From Lineus longissimus (Eukaryota; Nemertea; Pilidiophora; Heteronemertea; Lineidae), in assembly GCF_910592395.1 (NCBI RefSeq), contig NC_088321.1, positions 7,008,001 to 7,072,000 on the forward strand: a DNA stretch of 64,000 nucleotides. Reading direction: 5' to 3'. The notes below the pieces were generated by a model. That model ran no database searches. It saw only the letters and a list, made by a program, of their open reading frames with translations, and was not told the origin of the DNA. Every line of letters begins with the position of its first letter. The stretch's first letter is position 1. Of the stretch, positions 13,001-22,789 are shown piece after piece. Both the position numbers and the translations under genes were made by a program.

Positions 13001-13040
13001 AGGAAACTTGTTAGAAGACTATTCAAACGTGGACAAGTGA
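984..13040 (+). CDS. GTF2E2: General transcription factor IIE subunit 2 (TFIIE-beta), 5'-incomplete, six exons
   Basis: TFIIE-beta pairs with TFIIE-alpha at RNA polymerase II promoters; it recruits and stimulates TFIIH and helps open the promoter. The exons are 984-1063, 2327-2434, 7772-7957, 11240-11333, 11636-11751 and 12930-13040. All have GT..AG borders and phases that join cleanly, giving about 230 residues. Landmarks that match metazoan TFIIE-beta in order are [14 protein letters not shown] and [15 protein letters not shown], then the winged-helix segments [36 protein letters not shown] and [16 protein letters not shown], then [16 protein letters not shown] basic C-terminus ([15 protein letters not shown]) leads to [14 protein letters not shown] and TGA. 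The vertebrate protein is about 290 residues, so roughly 60 N-terminal residues are missing. They lie upstream of 984 or outside the window. The introns are crowded with tandem repeats. Confidence 0.96.
1188..1435 (+). mobile_element. tRNA-derived SINE (copy 2)
   Basis: It has a clear RNA polymerase III promoter: A-box-like TAGCTGAGTGG (about 1194) and an intact B box GGTTCGATCCC (about 1233). The shared body ends with TATGCCAGGGCAGG and CCACCAAGTGAGAAACATG. It lies in a GTF2E2 intron. Confidence 0.8.
2327..2434 (+). CDS. GTF2E2: GTF2E2 exon; parent of the 110-bp array
   Basis: The acceptor is AATATTTCAG and the donor is GAG|GTAGGT. It has 36 codons in phase 0 at both ends and includes [15 protein letters not shown] and HKQWLSTE, matching the family. 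The last 16 bases and the donor are the start of the 110-bp tandem array that fills the following intron. Confidence 0.95.
2419..6536 (+). repeat. 110-bp minisatellite copying the exon end and 5' splice site (two blocks)
   Basis: Blocks 2419-4815 and 5909-6536 contain about 27 copies after the genuine exon end. The period is 110 bp, with some 107-bp units lacking TGT. Each unit holds 48 nt of exon-like sequence ending GACCGAG, then GTAGGT (a copy of the real donor), and 62 nt later CCATCAG|GG, an AG acceptor. The 48 nt are 16 open codons in phase 0 ([15 protein letters not shown]). Aligned without gaps, they resemble the parental exon [11 protein letters not shown] plus its last residues WLSTE, so a shortened exon appears to have been duplicated with the start of its intron. 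One unit has lost the GT (near 3423) and one the AG (near 4031). Confidence 0.95.
4816..5908. other. Sequence interrupting the 110-bp array
   Basis: About 1.09 kb of unrelated, AT-rich non-coding sequence splits a repeat unit between ACTGATA and TTTGATGAAATA. The left edge (CTAGCATTGTACCCGTGGC) and right edge (CCTTATAGTATTATGATA) resemble transposon ends, but I see no clear inverted repeats or target duplication. No convincing coding frame is present. Confidence 0.5.
6579..6812. mobile_element. pogo/Tigger-like MITE with TA duplication
   Basis: The left end is TA|CAGTGGAACCTCCC and the right end is GAGAGGTTCTACTG|TA, with imperfect ~28-bp inverted ends. The interior is built of CTCTCTATTAAGGACAC-type motifs. 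CAGT..ACTG ends with TA are typical of the pogo/Tigger branch of Tc1/mariner. It is non-autonomous. Confidence 0.75.
6813..7426. other. Intron sequence without recognised feature
   Basis: AT-rich GTF2E2 intron sequence between two MITEs. I see no exon, RNA gene or repeat here beyond short AT-rich motifs. Confidence 0.5.
7429..7678. mobile_element. pogo/Tigger-like MITE, internally amplified
   Basis: This is the same family as 6579-6812, with TA on both sides and CAGTGGAACC..GGTTCTACTG ends. The 18-bp motif CTCTCTATTAAGGAYAAC is repeated about six times in tandem near the left end. It lies 93 bp before GTF2E2 exon 7772-7957. Confidence 0.75.
7772..7957 (+). CDS. GTF2E2: GTF2E2 exon (winged-helix core)
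   Basis: The acceptor is CCCTTGTAG and the donor is CAG|GTAGGC. It has 62 codons in phase 0 with [41 protein letters not shown] and GRVIQ, the best-conserved part of TFIIE-beta. Confidence 0.97.
7958..8455. other. Intron sequence without recognised feature
   Basis: Start of the intron between GTF2E2 exons 7772-7957 and 11240-11333. A loosely symmetric pair (ACACCTAGAGCCAGCG near 8000, CAGGTGTTATAGG near 8110) suggests a degraded inverted repeat. Nothing else is recognisable. Confidence 0.4.
8461..9882 (+). repeat. 64-bp tandem array of a SINE head with ~22 B boxes
   Basis: The first unit starts as a SINE head (ATAGCCTAGTGGTCAA) and is followed by about 22 near-identical 64-bp units. Each contains GTGGTCAACACTGC and CCGGGTTTGATCCCC, an RNA polymerase III B-box-like element one base off GGTTCGANNCC. 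SINE-like body sequence follows the array (GACCGATGGGACTGGTC..). The array lies in a GTF2E2 intron. Confidence 0.93.
10118..10160. repeat. Perfect 21-bp palindrome with 1-nt loop
   Basis: The arms 10118-10138 and 10140-10160 are exact reverse complements (AAAGGGATACTATAA / TTATAGTATCCCTTT) around a single C. It could form a hairpin or cruciform. The AAAGGGATACTATA motif may also be the end of a small MITE. Confidence 0.85.
10225..10345 (+). mobile_element. SINE body/tail fragment
   Basis: GCCTATGCCAGGACAAGTAAAAGATACCAC matches the tail of the SINEs at 196-680 and 1188-1435. It is probably the far end of the SINE whose head was amplified at 8461-9882. Confidence 0.55.
10627..10809 (+). mobile_element. 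Truncated pogo-like MITE
   Basis: TA|CAGTGGTACCTCCCTTAGCG starts a copy of the MITE family at 6579 and 7429. Its right end is missing because the 45-bp array takes over inside the motif CTCTCTAATC. Confidence 0.65.
10806..11239 (+). repeat. 45-bp minisatellite merging into a GTF2E2 3' splice site
   Basis: About nine units have a 45-bp period (two are 50-51 bp), based on CTTACTTTCTACCACAATT and GAATTGAAAGCCTGTTC. The last partial unit is the real intron end: CTTACTTTCTACAG|CAATTGGG. The array therefore shares the polypyrimidine tract and the first exon bases with the acceptor. The copies read ACCACAA where the acceptor reads ACAGCAA, so they lack the AG. Units of 15 codons keep long frames open, but nothing suggests they are coding. 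Confidence 0.9.
11240..11333 (+). CDS. GTF2E2: GTF2E2 exon
   Basis: The acceptor TTTCTACAG lies at the end of the 45-bp array; the donor is GAGG|GTAAGG. It has 31 codons plus one base, with [16 protein letters not shown] and [14 protein letters not shown] matching the second winged-helix region. Confidence 0.95.
11636..11751 (+). CDS. GTF2E2: GTF2E2 exon
   Basis: The acceptor is TTTTTATTCAG and the donor is GCA|GTAAGT. Two bases complete the split Glu codon, then 38 codons read [34 protein letters not shown] and AKTA. A 119-bp repeat starts at its donor. Confidence 0.95.
11743..12078 (+). repeat. 119-bp repeat (~3 units) starting at a GTF2E2 5' splice site
   Basis: TGGAACAGCCCTGATGTATTG recurs at 119-bp spacing (near 11781, 11900 and 12019). 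The first unit contains the genuine donor GCA|GTAAGTTCCAATGGG. The next two carry GCAGTAGCTTCAATG and GCGGTAGCTTCAATG at the same place, which look like decayed copies of the donor. Confidence 0.88.
12120..12720 (+). repeat. ~145-bp tandem repeat (about four units)
   Basis: GTTCTATTTTGTAGTTGA recurs at 12148, 12293, 12438 and 12576 (spacing 145, 145, 138). Units carry GCCTTTCCACAGCCGGCCAG and GGTGTTATGATCAGAGTGTC. It is intronic and non-coding. Confidence 0.88.
12780..12896 (+). mobile_element. Fragment of the TTAA-type MITE family
   Basis: ATACTACCAGTGGTGGCACA and TATTATCCTCCTGGCCAGGT match the right half of the complete element at 13292-13581. The left end is not recognisable. Confidence 0.55.
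12930..13040 (+). CDS. GTF2E2: GTF2E2 terminal coding exon
   Basis: The acceptor is CCTCTGTTTCAG. It has 36 codons and TGA at 13038-13040. The basic stretch [17 protein letters not shown] followed by [18 protein letters not shown] matches the C-terminus of metazoan TFIIE-beta. Confidence 0.97.
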   Translation, partial: APVQKRKRKGGNRKKTFKSHNDHLGNLLEDYSNVDK

Positions 13041-13291
13041 GACAGTTATCAATTTTGTGAGGACTTGTGTGATTGGCTGAAGTAATTCAGAAATGAGTTA
13101 GGTCGGGTCTGATTGGTTGGAATTCTGCTGAAGAGTTTTATGGAGAAAAGTGTCTGCCGTGACTATATGCGTTGCCAAAAAGGTGGAAATCGTTATGACT
13201 GTCCGGTTGCATGCATCACTTGATTGACATCGATGTTCAAAGTTAAATGGAGAACACGGGCGCTGACAAACTATGTCCTTAAACATGTTAA

Positions 13292-13581
13292 AGGGACAAC
13301 TTGGGTATGAGATATGTTGGTTTTTTCATTACAAAAATGGCTTCCAGCAGGAGCGTGATTTCTCCAAACAGGATAATTAAAAAGTCATAAAACTCCAATA
13401 ACAAATGCACAAGAACGGGGTGTAAATTTAGGCCTGTTTGAAATTCGCAAGCCATGCCCAGAACTGCCTTCCAACACTGGTGAAAATCAGAGAACGGCAT
13501 CAGTGTAATACTACCAGTGGTGACGCATGGTGTCAAGCTGGCACATTATCCTCCTGGCCAGGTAATTCCCAGGTTGTCCCT
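13292..13581. mobile_element. MITE flanked by TTAA
   Basis: TTAA|AGGGACAACTTGGG at the left mirrors CCCAGGTTGTCCCT|TTAA at the right. The size is about 290 bp, with no coding capacity. TTAA target duplication suggests piggyBac or Kolobok mobilisation. It probably lies in or just past the GTF2E2 3' UTR. Confidence 0.7.
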
Positions 13582-14078
13582 TTAATAAGATTGAGCTCGG
13601 GGCACGGCCGCTCTTGATTGGTTCCTAATTTTCATTTGCTCTGAAACGGTATTTGGCACTAAATTTCTAGGAAGCCACGCCCCCCACAAACCTCAACCAA
13701 TGAAATCGCATATAAACAACAACAAACCTGAACACGTTGGGGTATCGCGGCTGACTTTTGTTAAGACGTAGCGTAAACTACATTCTCTGTTCGCAATAGT
13801 ATTTAACCTGGTTGACCAAATTTGTAAAGTCATTCATTGAAAAAGTACCAATTGTACGAAATGTCTGAATAGACTGGAATCGTTGCATTTGTTTATTTAA
13901 ACCCACACTGAAACGGTATTTGGGCAATTTGTTTTGTAGGAGGAAACCAGTGCACCCGGAGGGAACGAAAACAAAACGTGTTGAATTAGACTGAGTGTTG
14001 CGCAAACCTGCCTCAGTAAAAGTTTGAAAGATACTTAGTTAAAAAGATGTGGATGGGGATGTTTTTAGAAATGAATCA

Positions 14079-14084
14079 AATAAA
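14079..14084 (+). terminator. Candidate polyadenylation signal
   Basis: AATAAA followed by the GT-rich sequence TTTTGTTGTTCG about 7 bp on. It lies 1.04 kb after the GTF2E2 stop and could end that transcript. The long gap and the MITE in between make this tentative. Confidence 0.3.
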
Positions 14085-14436
14085 ACGTTTTGTTGTTCGA
14101 AGTCTGTTTTCTGTTGGTTGGTTTTCTGTCTGGTTTCTATTTTGTTGAAAGTGTTGTTGGCGTTCATCACTGCTTTATTGGTAACCCTTTCACTGCCGGC
14201 TGCCTAGTATTCTCCTCCAGGGAGTATTTTCCTCAAAGGCAGGGTGAGCATCTTTCTTCGAGAAAATTCTACTTTGTCAGGTGTTTGCATTTGGAGGTGT
14301 GGTCCTCCAGGGACAGCTCGGAATACAACTCTCCTTTAGCAGGGGACTTTAAGGCCTTCTTCTCCAGGGAGTATTCTCCTCCAACCCAGGATAAGTATTT
14401 TTACATGCCACTACGGTTTGGTTTATTGAAATGAAT

Positions 14437-14610
14437 GTTTCTCACTTGGTGGAGTCTTATGCTTGCTCTGGCAAAGGTAAAAGGTAGACTGAGCCTTGGT
14501 TCCATTTGAAACGACGAGGGTTGAGTGTCTCGCTCAAGGACACAAAGACATAACTGCGGTGATCCGTTTGAGAGTCAAACCCATGGTAGTCCTTATATCA
14601 ATGTGTTTGG
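14437..14610 (-). mobile_element. SINE, minus orientation
   Basis: Read on the minus strand it has a B-box-like GGGTTTGACTC, the central motif TGTCCTTGAGCGAGACACTC, and the family tail TGCCAGAGCAAG..CTCCACCAAGTGAGAA. It is the same family as 196-680 and 1188-1435. Confidence 0.65.
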
Positions 14611-15559
14611 TCGCCTGACGCTTGTAACGAGAAGAGTTTTTGGGTGCATTTCTATAGTAACTCACACAACGTAGTGAGTGTAATGGTTACGTGTGTATAA
14701 AGTGTAAACAAAATTCATATATCCATCATGTCCATCGAATCTGAAAAAATTTGTGCAGACCCATGACAATTCTGGTTCCGGTACAGTTTGTCGCATTCCA
14801 TACGGGCCGCGCTTGCCGATCCTGCTTTCACGACGCACCGCAACCACAGTTACCATGATTCCCATTGTTTCCTTCCTCGTGACGCAATTATTTCATGACG
14901 TCATGAGCCATTGACCATTCACGCAAGTAGATTTATTCACACCGGCGCCACTGAAGTGCGGGTTTGGGACATCATGTATTTCAAAATCGTCTGCTAGGAC
15001 ATACAGGACAACGTCGGCAGAGACAGTTGTGACATTTCATTGCAGACAAAGAAAACGTCATCTTCTTCTCGATTTACGTAACTTCAAAAAAGTCAGTTTT
15101 ATCACTACTAAATCCAGATCCAGTCACGTGATTTCTAGTAACTGCCAAACTCGACCCAGTGCCAGAACTGTGAAGTAATGATGTAGGTCACGTGGTCAGA
15201 GTGCAGGAGTTCCCTTACCGCCTGGCTATCCGATTTAGCATCTACCGTTCCGGAACGACATCAGCGCCTCCAGTGTCAAGATAATAAATTTGCCATTCTT
15301 GATTTTGGCGCCAAACGAATAAAAAAAACGCGTTAAAACAATTAAGAATATATCAGCTACAAAAATTCGTTATTAACTAACTGCTGAAGAAACATACACA
15401 AATATCTAGGCTAGCAGGTGGAAAATTCAATTATTATTTCACCACAAAGAGCTGCTTCTGTCCGCAGATATGAGACAGCTACCGGGGCGGGGACTATTTC
15501 TTATGGGGCCTTATTGTTCAGCGTCTCCAAGGAATTTCCCCCCAATGTACTGACTAAAA
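14611..15559. other. Intergenic sequence without recognised gene
   Basis: I see no exon with family resemblance, no RNA gene and no clear repeat. Open frames here are short and lack splice context. Confidence 0.4.
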
Positions 15560-15665
15560 CCTGTCACTTTCAGAGAACGGGGTTGGGGCTTTGGGGGTCT
15601 CATCCCCAAATGTACTGGCTAAATATGTCAGAAGGACGGGGTTTGGGGGGCTCCCCCATGTCAAA
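15560..15665. repeat. G/C-run repeat
   Basis: GGGGTTTGGGGGGCTCCCCC and related runs resemble the larger block at 16575-16800 (GGGGGAGCTCCCCCGAACCC). Such units read open in several frames, which explains the spurious ORFs. Confidence 0.6.
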
Positions 15666-16574
15666 CAGTTGTGGGAGTTGACTAGAGCTTGCTCTTTACA
15701 TATTATAGGCCTAGTACATGCCCACCAATGCAGATTGAAGTCGGACCTCTCGGCTCTGGCTGTTGGGGCGCAGGACCCCGCCGCGAAGACCGATCAGCCG
15801 GTTGCGGCTGACGGGGAAAAGGTCACATAATTTAGGAGGAGAGACGATAACGACGAGGATGGATTTCTCTAATTTCTACTTTTTTTCGGACTTTTAAATA
15901 TGGCATTTTGGCAGATCGTTGTGGATAGGGAGGAGGCTAGTATTGGATGAGCGGAAAGAGTGGATATCGTATTCTGGAGATATTGACGTCGTGTAGAGAC
16001 ATCGTTTTGGAGGGAGCATAAACGGACGTTTTTGTGCAGTGTTTGCCGTCACTATTTTCTCCCGCCGTGGCTCATGAAGGGAGGCCTCCCACCCGCGATT
16101 GTTTAGATCGTTCTATTCCACGGCCGTTAGACAACAATGTGCCTTAACAATTTATTTGATCACATGACTCCTGTGGAATCTCCGATCTGATTGGTTGATC
16201 TGCAAACATGACGCCTTCGTGGTAATTTGCATGATTTATGAAGTAATTTCCCTTGACCAACTTTGAACGCGTCGATTATGATAATAAAAGGGAGGGACCC
16301 AAATCGGAAGTGAATAATAATTAGGTCATGTGCCAGGAATGGTTACTGCGTAATCAATTTTTTGGGTACTTCGTCAACTGGCGGAGAAATTTGCTGATGC
16401 GCCAAATCCCGTGCGAGTTTCTTCGATATTTCGCCGGAAAATCAGTTTAAAACAGGTAAGATCGGTTCATATGCCAAGAATTCGTACATGGTAACGAAGA
16501 ACCCATATCGAGGGACTCTTATGAACCAAGAATAGAAACTAGCAAGTCTTTAATATGTAAAGTCAAGAACTTAG
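15666..16574. other. Intergenic; possible untranslated first exon
   Basis: The only gene-like signal is AAAACAG|GTAAGA at about 16451-16461, a strong donor after a CG-containing stretch. It could end a non-coding first exon on the + strand. There is no other support. Confidence 0.25.
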
Positions 16575-16800
16575 TGAGCCCCCCTTTAGGTCGGGGGAGC
16601 TCCCCCGAACCCCCCTACGAGCATATGTTAAGTGCAAGCTCTAACAACTACAGCTGTTACAATGGGGGGACACCCCCCAAACCCCCCTCCGTCGACATAG
16701 GTTTTTACCAGTGCGTTGGGGGGAAGCTCCCCCCAAACCCCCCCGGTGAACAGTCAACTAGCCCTTCTGTGTCATCTCATACTGCTGGAGGGGGGGGGGT
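16575..16800. repeat. G/C-run inverted-motif repeat
   Basis: Three loosely spaced units combine GGGGGGA(A)GCTCCCCCC-type palindromes with AAACCCCCC tails, ending in a run of about 10 G. They could form hairpins, G-quadruplexes or i-motifs. No protein is supported. Confidence 0.7.
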
Positions 16801-16976
16801 GCGATGGGACCATCCATATAGTTCCTTCCGACACATTTTTGTTTTGGTAATGTAATACATTGTGATTGACCTTATTCACGGGAATCGGGCGTTTCCAGTG
16901 ATATACGACACAAATGGGTTGTCCTCATGCATTCACTTTCGAAACGCATTTTAAAATAGATGTTACGTCCTGTTAA

Positions 16977-17585
16977 CCCTTAAACCGCCAGAGGCGACGA
17001 TCGTCGACATAAGGGGGAAAGCGCCAGAGGCGACGATCGTCGACAGCAGACATTTAGTTCCACCTGTCTGCTAAGAGATGGCAGTGAGTGTGCATGTACG
17101 CTCTTTGGTACTTCGACAGTGATGCTTAGCACAAAATGGCATCGAACAAATTTCAAGTTTCTATACAAGCTTTTGAGTATTTTATCAAAAACTTGAAGCC
17201 CCATTTTCGCGGGAATGACGTCATCAGGAGTAATTAGCGCTGCTACGACTAATTAGACGGATGCTTCGACCAGGAATCGGATGGAAACGATGTATTTAGA
17301 CCCAGACTTCATATTAAAATACCAAGGGAGGTATAAAAAGCTGATGGAGGTATGTTCTGGCCATATTTTTGTTGATTATGGGTATTTGCACTAATTAACC
17401 CCTAATTAGTAAATTTTGGCGGGAAATGTCACAAAAATCGACGGGAATTACCATTTGTATAAAATCATCAGTACATTCCATGGTGTTTGTAACAAAAATA
17501 ACGTTGTTATTAATCATTTTCAAAAATGCTCGGTTAATTCGGCGCTCAGGGGTAATATGATTTTGTTAATTCGGCGCTTTAAGGG
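16977..17585. mobile_element. piggyBac-like MITE with TTAA duplication
   Basis: TTAA (16973-16976) then CCCTTAAACCGCC at the left, and GGCGCTTTAAGGG then TTAA (17586-17589) at the right. CCC..GGG ends with TTAA are the piggyBac hallmark. It is 609 bp and non-coding. The left end holds two copies of GCCAGAGGCGACGATCGTCG, each containing the palindrome CGACGATCGTCG. Confidence 0.75.
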
Positions 17586-17589
17586 TTAA

Positions 17590-19443
17590 TGGGGCACGTC
17601 ATCATCGCGTACATTTTGGAAAAACTCCCTAACGAGACCGGAGCAGACGGCTGAAAGTAGTTTACTTATTGGCCGCTAGGGTACAGAATGTACGTCGCTC
17701 ACCCGAATTTTTCACGCAACTATAGCTAAATAGAGCTAGTTCTAGTTTGTGATTCAATTTGATACTTCAGATTTGGGCAGTAGACCAATATAACTTAGTC
17801 GTCAGTGTGGTTTTAAGCTGGAAAAACGTATTTGTTTTTCTTAAAGTGCCTTTTTTGGACGGGTGTGTGCGATTGTTTTGTTTTTATGTCACGTGACCTC
17901 GATCATGTCGACACAAAATTGAAATAAACCACCCTTTTCTGTCATTATTTAGGACGGATATTTCTCTGATAAAAATATTAATATAATTGGCCAATTTCTT
18001 AGGCATATGATGTAGCGAATTCCCATGAAGATTTAAATTAATTTCAACCAATGGGATAGCAACCACCACCGGAAGATCGCGGAGAAATCGGTAAACTCAA
18101 CGGAGTTAATTCAGAAAAATACCAAAAAAAATTGTTTGTAGGATATACAATCTCTCTTTATTTCTCATCATTCATTTACATTATCTACTCCCGCACACAC
18201 GTGTATCTTAAGAGCCCCTCCTAAAGGGGGGCTTATAAACGTAAACAGAATGATGAAAAGGGAAAATTATATGGTAATTTCTCATCTTGGTGGTGTATGC
18301 TACAATGTGGAACCAACTACACGGCTCGTCGATGGTGTAGCAGGAGATTTGCTTGACCAACTTTGAAAATCGCGAGCCCGGGTCTCCTGGTCGTATTCCT
18401 TATTATATACCAAGCCACTTTGGTTACTCAACCCGCCGTTGGCGCGGTGGTCGGCAGGCTATTCATAGTAACAAGACCGAGGGATTTCTCCACGTAAAAA
18501 TTACCTAGCTAACGGCCGTGATTCCAATACGGAGAACGTGAGTAACATTTTATTCATTGATTTATTTGGAGGCCGATGAGATCTTTGTGAACTTTGTTCG
18601 TGTACATATGTTGTCGTATTCGGAATCGTGTATATTCGTATTATTCTAAACCACGTGAATGGATTCTGGAAGGATCTATTCAATCATATCGTAAATGTGG
18701 AGCTCGCCAAGCCAGGATCGACAGCAAGTGGACTCATAGAGAATTGAAGAAACCAGGCTGTGGTAAGTTTGTGACATTTTAGTACTTTATAGATACAGTC
18801 CTCACATCGCCTTATTGTATGGGAGTAGGTATAGGCAGCTGCCAAGACAAAGCTGAGGAAAGTGTGAATCTGCACTAATTAGTAGAAACAATGGTCATCT
18901 TTCCATGATCGTCACTGAATAAATATTTTCTCAATTGTGAAATAAATCATACCTGTGCAATCGTCTTTTCTTTCTCTTGTTCATTGATACCCCATTTATA
19001 TATTTATTCCATGTGAAACAGCAAAAAAAGCCATTTGAAAATGACCCGTTTCAGCCGGATAGGCCTTGTGCAGGCCTAAATCCGCATCAGATTTCACGCC
19101 GGTTTGGCACTGATTCTAAAATTTCGTAAAGCGCTGGCTTGGAATATCTCTATATAAAATGTATTGGCTACCATATTCTAGCATGTCCGACGAGCTTTCA
19201 CCACATACCACATTGTCCGGGGGTTGGATATGAAGAAAGTTGAAAAATTAAATATTTTATAAAACCTCGAAATTCAACAGCAAAATAAGCATAGACCCCA
19301 TTAAAATAATAAAGGAGAACTAGGTATCAAAATGTTCATTATGATCCCTAGATTTGGTATTTATTCAGTTATTCCCGGCGCCTTTGATTCCAAGGTAGCG
19401 CCAGACCATTGAAACTGGGGTACACTGCGAGACTGTGGTCAAA
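17590..19443. other. Intergenic sequence with one weak exon-like patch
   Basis: Near 18713-18764 an open stretch (ARIDSKWTHRELKKPGC) ends at a good donor, TGTG|GTAAGT, and might be an exon. No family resemblance or acceptor decides it. The rest is AT-rich and featureless to me. Confidence 0.25.
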
Positions 19444-19513
19444 ATGGCGTCGAGTGAACCGGGAGATCGCGGCTCGCTTTCCGACATTCCGGCCTCTCTA
19501 ATTACAGAACTAC
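19444..19513 (+). CDS. Candidate first coding exon, product unknown
   Basis: ATGG in a purine context (CAAAATGGC) opens 23 codons (MASSEPGDRGSLSDIPASL..) that end at a donor, CTAC|GTTAGT. The acidic, Ser-rich N-terminus and the locally higher CG content fit a real gene start. I do not recognise the protein and found no downstream exon. If real, its intron could host the 12.9-kb element. Confidence 0.4.
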
Positions 19514-22416
19514 GTTAGTACTATCTTTGTTAAAGCCATGATTTGATAGAGAAATGTATAAAGAACAAGACTATCTAACGCCTTTTTGAAAACTATTCCC
19601 CATATTTTCATATTTGGTGTGTTTTGACGAGATGTATTTTGAAAAATTCAAAGCACTCGCTAATCGCTGGTTTCAATTTTTTCACGGCCAAATTCAAGCA
19701 TTCTGGAAACATAGTCTGCTAGATATATGAATAAGTATTCAACACAGCAAGGATTCTGAGTTATATATCGCTAGGATGACTTTAGACAACCTCTTTAAAC
19801 AGCAGTGTTCGTTTGCGACCGGTGACATACTTCTCTGGTTACGTTTTGTATACGTTTTGAGTTTGGTCACGTGACGAAATAAACTTGCCTGATAGGTGGA
19901 AAGGCTCACAGACATGTAAACATTAGCACGTGGCTTTGTTGATGGATTTCTTTTCATGCTTTGAAGTGATTTTAGTAGTGTTTTTGAGATGGATTTCTTA
20001 ATTGATACAATAAAGACAGCATGGATTTTGAAATAATTTATTTCAGTTCTCATATACACAAAGTGATGGCCTATTATTACCAGTATTTTGGCCATTACAT
20101 TACAACGCACTTGTCCAGACCCCTAGTACTAGTAGACTTCTGGAGCCGTATTTTTTCTCCTTAATTACCTGGGTGCCGCCAAAGATTTCTTCTACTGTAT
20201 TTGGTTTAGCAATACCTCTGCTGAATTTGATGTCTGTGGTCATGGGCTAAAGTGTTATTTTGGGGGGGGGGGCGTGCACCCCAAAAGTGATATTTTGAAG
20301 ATGAAATTGTTAATAACTCCTTTCCTAGTCTAGATAGGGCAAAATGGACTACTCCAGTGGATTCAGCAGCCCATTTTACCTTAAGATAGAAATTTTCAGC
20401 CTATTTGAATGAAAATTAAAAATTTTCATTTTTTGTCATTTTTCGGCGTTTTGCTCCCGCGGTGCAAAATAGTGGCTGGGGACCATTTTTGGGTCCAATA
20501 TCTTTCTTTAGGGCCTTTTCTAGGCTGTCAAAAAAAATGGGGCTACTGTGGGGGCCAATGTCAGTTGATATATGGAAGGAAAAGCCTGTAACACACCTAG
20601 AAGTTATTCTATGGGGGGTTCTAAATGGCTCCAGAGCAAAGTTGGTCTTCGGCAGCAATGGCCGAGGCTAAGTAAATTGCGTTCTAAAAAGGTCAATAAT
20701 TTCAAAATTAGTGAAGTCACAGGCGTTTCCTTGCATTTATCCATACTAGGCAGTAGGTACGCCATGTTAAAGAAGATTCAGTGGTGTAGAAAGCTTAGTT
20801 TTTGATATATGGGGGGTCAAAAACCACTTTTTTGCTGTTTCCGAGGAGGGGGGGTACCCAAAATCCTGTAACCGGCCATATTTCAGAAACTACTTGAGAT
20901 AATCAGTTGAAATTTTCAGGGTGTTTTTATCTTGGCAAAAGAAAATATTTGATACCAAAATCATGTGTTTTTATTCAATTTGAAAATTTGCTTGCCTATA
21001 CCTAATGGGAGGTCAATTATAGCTGCGCCCAAAAAACTTGCCGCTGGCTGCATTGGGTACGGGGTGAGTTTTGATCAATCAATCATGCTTTCTGCCAGCT
21101 GTAGGCTAATACCGGAAGATGTTGGCTAGAGTAGAACACCGACCATCCGGCGAAGTAATTATAAAAACAAAAAAAGTGAAGGAACCTTTTCTGCCTGGGT
21201 GAGAAAACTTTGTAAAAATTATATACTTTCGATTGTCGGATGATCTATTTCCGGACATTGTCATTTCTCCGCTCTCGTCATAACCCCCTCCTCCTGCACG
21301 CGAGTCCAGCCCTTCTGATGACCAGACAAAAAATGCCATGAACTTCAGTGACCTGGGTGACCTTTTTTTAGCTGGTCGCAAATTGCGTTGTGTACTGGGG
21401 CACGTCATCGTGGGGGGGGGGGGTTCGGGAAGAAGTTTTGATGCAGTTCAGCCGACAAGAACTATCAGGGAAATAGAAACATACAAGTACCAGTCGTAGC
21501 GATCACATCAGATCACCATTATACTCATGTGATCCATCCGTACTGTAAACCCCTTAATTTACACAGGGTTTTTTTTTGCAGAATTTGCAAACAGCCTATA
21601 TTCGCGAAAATAAAAATCGCGAAAAAAGTTTTAGATTCGAAAAACTGATCGAAATTTCAAAATCAACAAAAAAATAAAAGTCGTGGATATTTTTTTCAGA
21701 AATGTTGGCTGATTGGAAAAATAAAAAAGCACGAACATTTGTCTGTTGACAGTGTGCTGGTTGCTGCAACTCTCTCACGCAAATGACTCACTACAACACT
21801 GAAATGCGAATAATATACTTTATTCTTTTTTTCTATTTGTGATTTACCACCACCTTCGTATTCTACTTTTTGTTATAGATATGCACCACCAACATTGTAG
21901 CATTCATTCAATATAATACCATGTTCTAAATATAATAATATGCAGCAAACGACCTATTTCGTCCAATCAAAAGCGTGTACAGAGAATCACCGTATGTGTC
22001 ATTTTGCTTCTTTGTGATATTTTCAACTGCTACTTTTTTACAATTGATTGCCGCGGCCAATATGGCATGTTTCACTTTATTTTACACCACCAGCATACAA
22101 CAATCGTTGAGGTGATATAAAGATAACTTCCTTCATTATTACTTGCGAGCAAAAATCACAAGTAGGCCTACTGATGTTCTTACATTGTTTAAGGGCTTCA
22201 TAATATACAATGTAGCTCTTTTCTGGAAGCACGGGAGGAACAGTGGATGAAGCTGCAGCCAGCTGACAGCGTCATTGCTCTGTTGCGCTCAGCAGAGTGA
22301 AAAATACATTGTCCATGTTGGCCACGGCATTCTACACTAAAGGGAGTAGACAGTATTGGGATGACAGTCTGAATAATCTCACCATTTGGGCAACCAAGAA
22401 CAGAAATTCAGGAATC
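19514..22416. other. Intergenic or intronic sequence, repeats only
   Basis: AT-rich sequence with poly-G runs near 20263 and 21411. No recognisable exon or RNA gene. Open frames at 20409-20805 and 21106-21408 have no splice context or family resemblance. Confidence 0.4.
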
Positions 22417-22418
22417 TA

Positions 22419-22789
22419 CCTTGCCTACTATAAGGGGATGTTCGGCTAAGGGACCTGATTACCAAAATTTTTTTAGGGTATTTATAGTAGGAATTAAAAG
22501 ATGAAATTTGCATGGATGGTACAAAAGACCGAACTCTAGATGATGAAAAAAGAAAATCTCGGCATATCTGTAATTAAGGATGGAAAACAATGAGGTTTCT
22601 AAAAAGTGGCAAAAAAGGTAGAAAACAGTAAGAAATTAAAAATATTAATATGAATATCTTTAGAATTCATTATAATCTGTACCCTGACAAAAAATTATTT
22701 TGATCCGAGATTGCCTTCATGCAGAAAATCGAGAAAAATCAAGAAAAAACGTCATATTGCTGGGTGTGTGTATTGCATGGAATAGCCAT
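22419..22789 (+). repeat. Left terminal inverted repeat (371 bp)
   Basis: Reverse complement of 34941-35311. It begins CCTTGCCTACTATAAGGGGA and ends at GCATGGAATAGCCAT. Differences from the partner are confined to the first ~17 bases. Confidence 0.95.

Noticed and set aside
16574-16855. Pro/Gly-rich ORF at 16574
   Set aside because: Comes from the G/C-run repeat, which is open in several frames.
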